Shown here: piece by piece, positions 63,441 to 64,000 of the stretch
Numbering within the stretch: the first letter of the stretch is position 1
Layout of the letters: every line of letters begins with the position of its first letter
NCBI GenBank assembly: GCA_030220185.1
Contig: JASPKZ010001601.1
Location: 1,258,938-1,322,937 of the forward strand
Reading direction: 5' to 3'
Origin: Diploptera punctata
Taxonomy: Eukaryota; Arthropoda; Insecta; Blattodea; Blaberidae
DNA: 64,000 bases
Notes under the pieces: model-generated
Seen by the model: the letters and a program-made list of their open reading frames with translations, nothing else
The model's database searches: none
What the model was told of the DNA's origin: nothing
Position numbers and translations under genes: made by a program

Positions 63441-64000
63441 ATCTGTAATATTCTATGGCCTTGAACCATTTTTCAGTGAGGTTTATTATCTCGCGACGGT
63501 ACCGGTCTCTGATTGTTGATGCGAAACATTCGTTGTGATCCTCGTCCATGATTGGTCAGGAAGGAGCAAGATCACGACTGCGGTAGCAGTTCGATTCCTG
63601 AATGTTTGTAATAGTTGCTCTTGCTGTGGGGAATTCCAGAGTAGAGTTGTTGAAACAAGGAAGAATGAGGATTAGTGAGATATTCGATGTAGAGGAACAG
63701 CTGGAATTAAATTTTCTCTCGATTGTGTGTTTAAGTTATGGTGGGAGGATAGGGAATGGAAGCGAGTAGAAATATAAAGGGGTGATGAGGTGGACAAAGT
63801 GTTGTATAAGAAGGCAGAGACAATGTATCATTTCGCCTGTCTTCCAATCGGAGCCAAGAAACATTTCAAATACTGGAGTTTATGTTGGTCTGATTTACGG
63901 AGGTTGTATATAAACGTGCATAAGCATTGGACTCGTGCATCTTTGATGCTCACGTCAGTTAGAGTAAGTCACAAGAATCGAATGCGGCAAAATCATTTTG
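63441..64000. other. Unassigned to window end
   Basis: Moderate GC content with no frame over 60 codons. A TATA-like GTTGTATATAAACG at 63904 is followed by GCATAAGCATTGG. It may be the edge of another retroelement; not identifiable. Confidence 0.35.

Overview
The window is eukaryotic, AT-rich intergenic or intronic DNA, and almost everything recognisable in it is mobile-element debris. The mix is insect-like: Penelope-like retroelements, several non-LTR (LINE) families known mainly from reverse-transcriptase C-termini, tRNA-derived SINEs, Tc1/mariner-type deletion derivatives, Helitron-type ends, a pogo/Tigger-like element and many microsatellites. From memory of similar translated repeats, a cockroach (Blattodea, Periplaneta-like) is the best guess. 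No search was run, so this is inference. No complete host gene is present. The only host-gene candidates are one leucine-rich-repeat exon (45332-45482) and a broken BED zinc-finger exon (38549-38713), which more probably comes from a hAT transposon.

Layout. 0-12.5 kb: SINE-1, SINE-2, SINE-3 and SINE-4 copies, four LINE families with broken reverse transcriptase or RNase H domains, a Tigger-like element (5994-7291) and pieces of a repeat called here Rep-A. 12.5-16.8 kb: a Helitron-like element carrying about 64 tandem 60-bp units. A related element at 57.8-58.6 kb has the same flanks but only one unit. 17-29.6 kb: two mariner-like deletion derivatives, a foldback element, LINE-A copies and a 434-bp tandem duplication of a LINE with a Penelope fragment nested inside. 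29.7-31.0 kb: a 141-bp tandem array split by a near-perfect 285-bp-arm palindrome with a 13-bp target duplication. 31-45.3 kb: LINE and SINE debris, a third mariner-like element, a Penelope GIY-YIG endonuclease ORF, a second Penelope inverted-repeat copy and a third one inside a SINE. 45.3-51 kb: the LRR exon, a SINE-interrupted LINE, more Penelope ends and an unidentified ORF1-like reading frame. 51-64 kb: Rep-A copies, a tRNA-like foldback, SINE-1 copies, Helitron ends with 300-bp tandem repeats, the single-unit Helitron, and LINE remnants to the end.

How it fits together. Insertions are nested, and many keep clear target-site duplications, so relative order can be read: SINE-2 before Penelope at 43.9 kb, SINE-2 before mariner at 18.4 kb, Rep-A before LINE-A before a SINE-like element at 23.5-25 kb, and Penelope before tandem duplication at 26.5 kb. 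The two most interesting systems are (1) a satellite that appears to have grown from one unit inside a Helitron-like element and (2) a group of Penelope-like insertions with inverted terminal arms, 34-bp one-sided extensions and hammerhead-ribozyme-like motifs.

Names such as LINE-A, SINE-1 and Rep-A are local labels, not database names.
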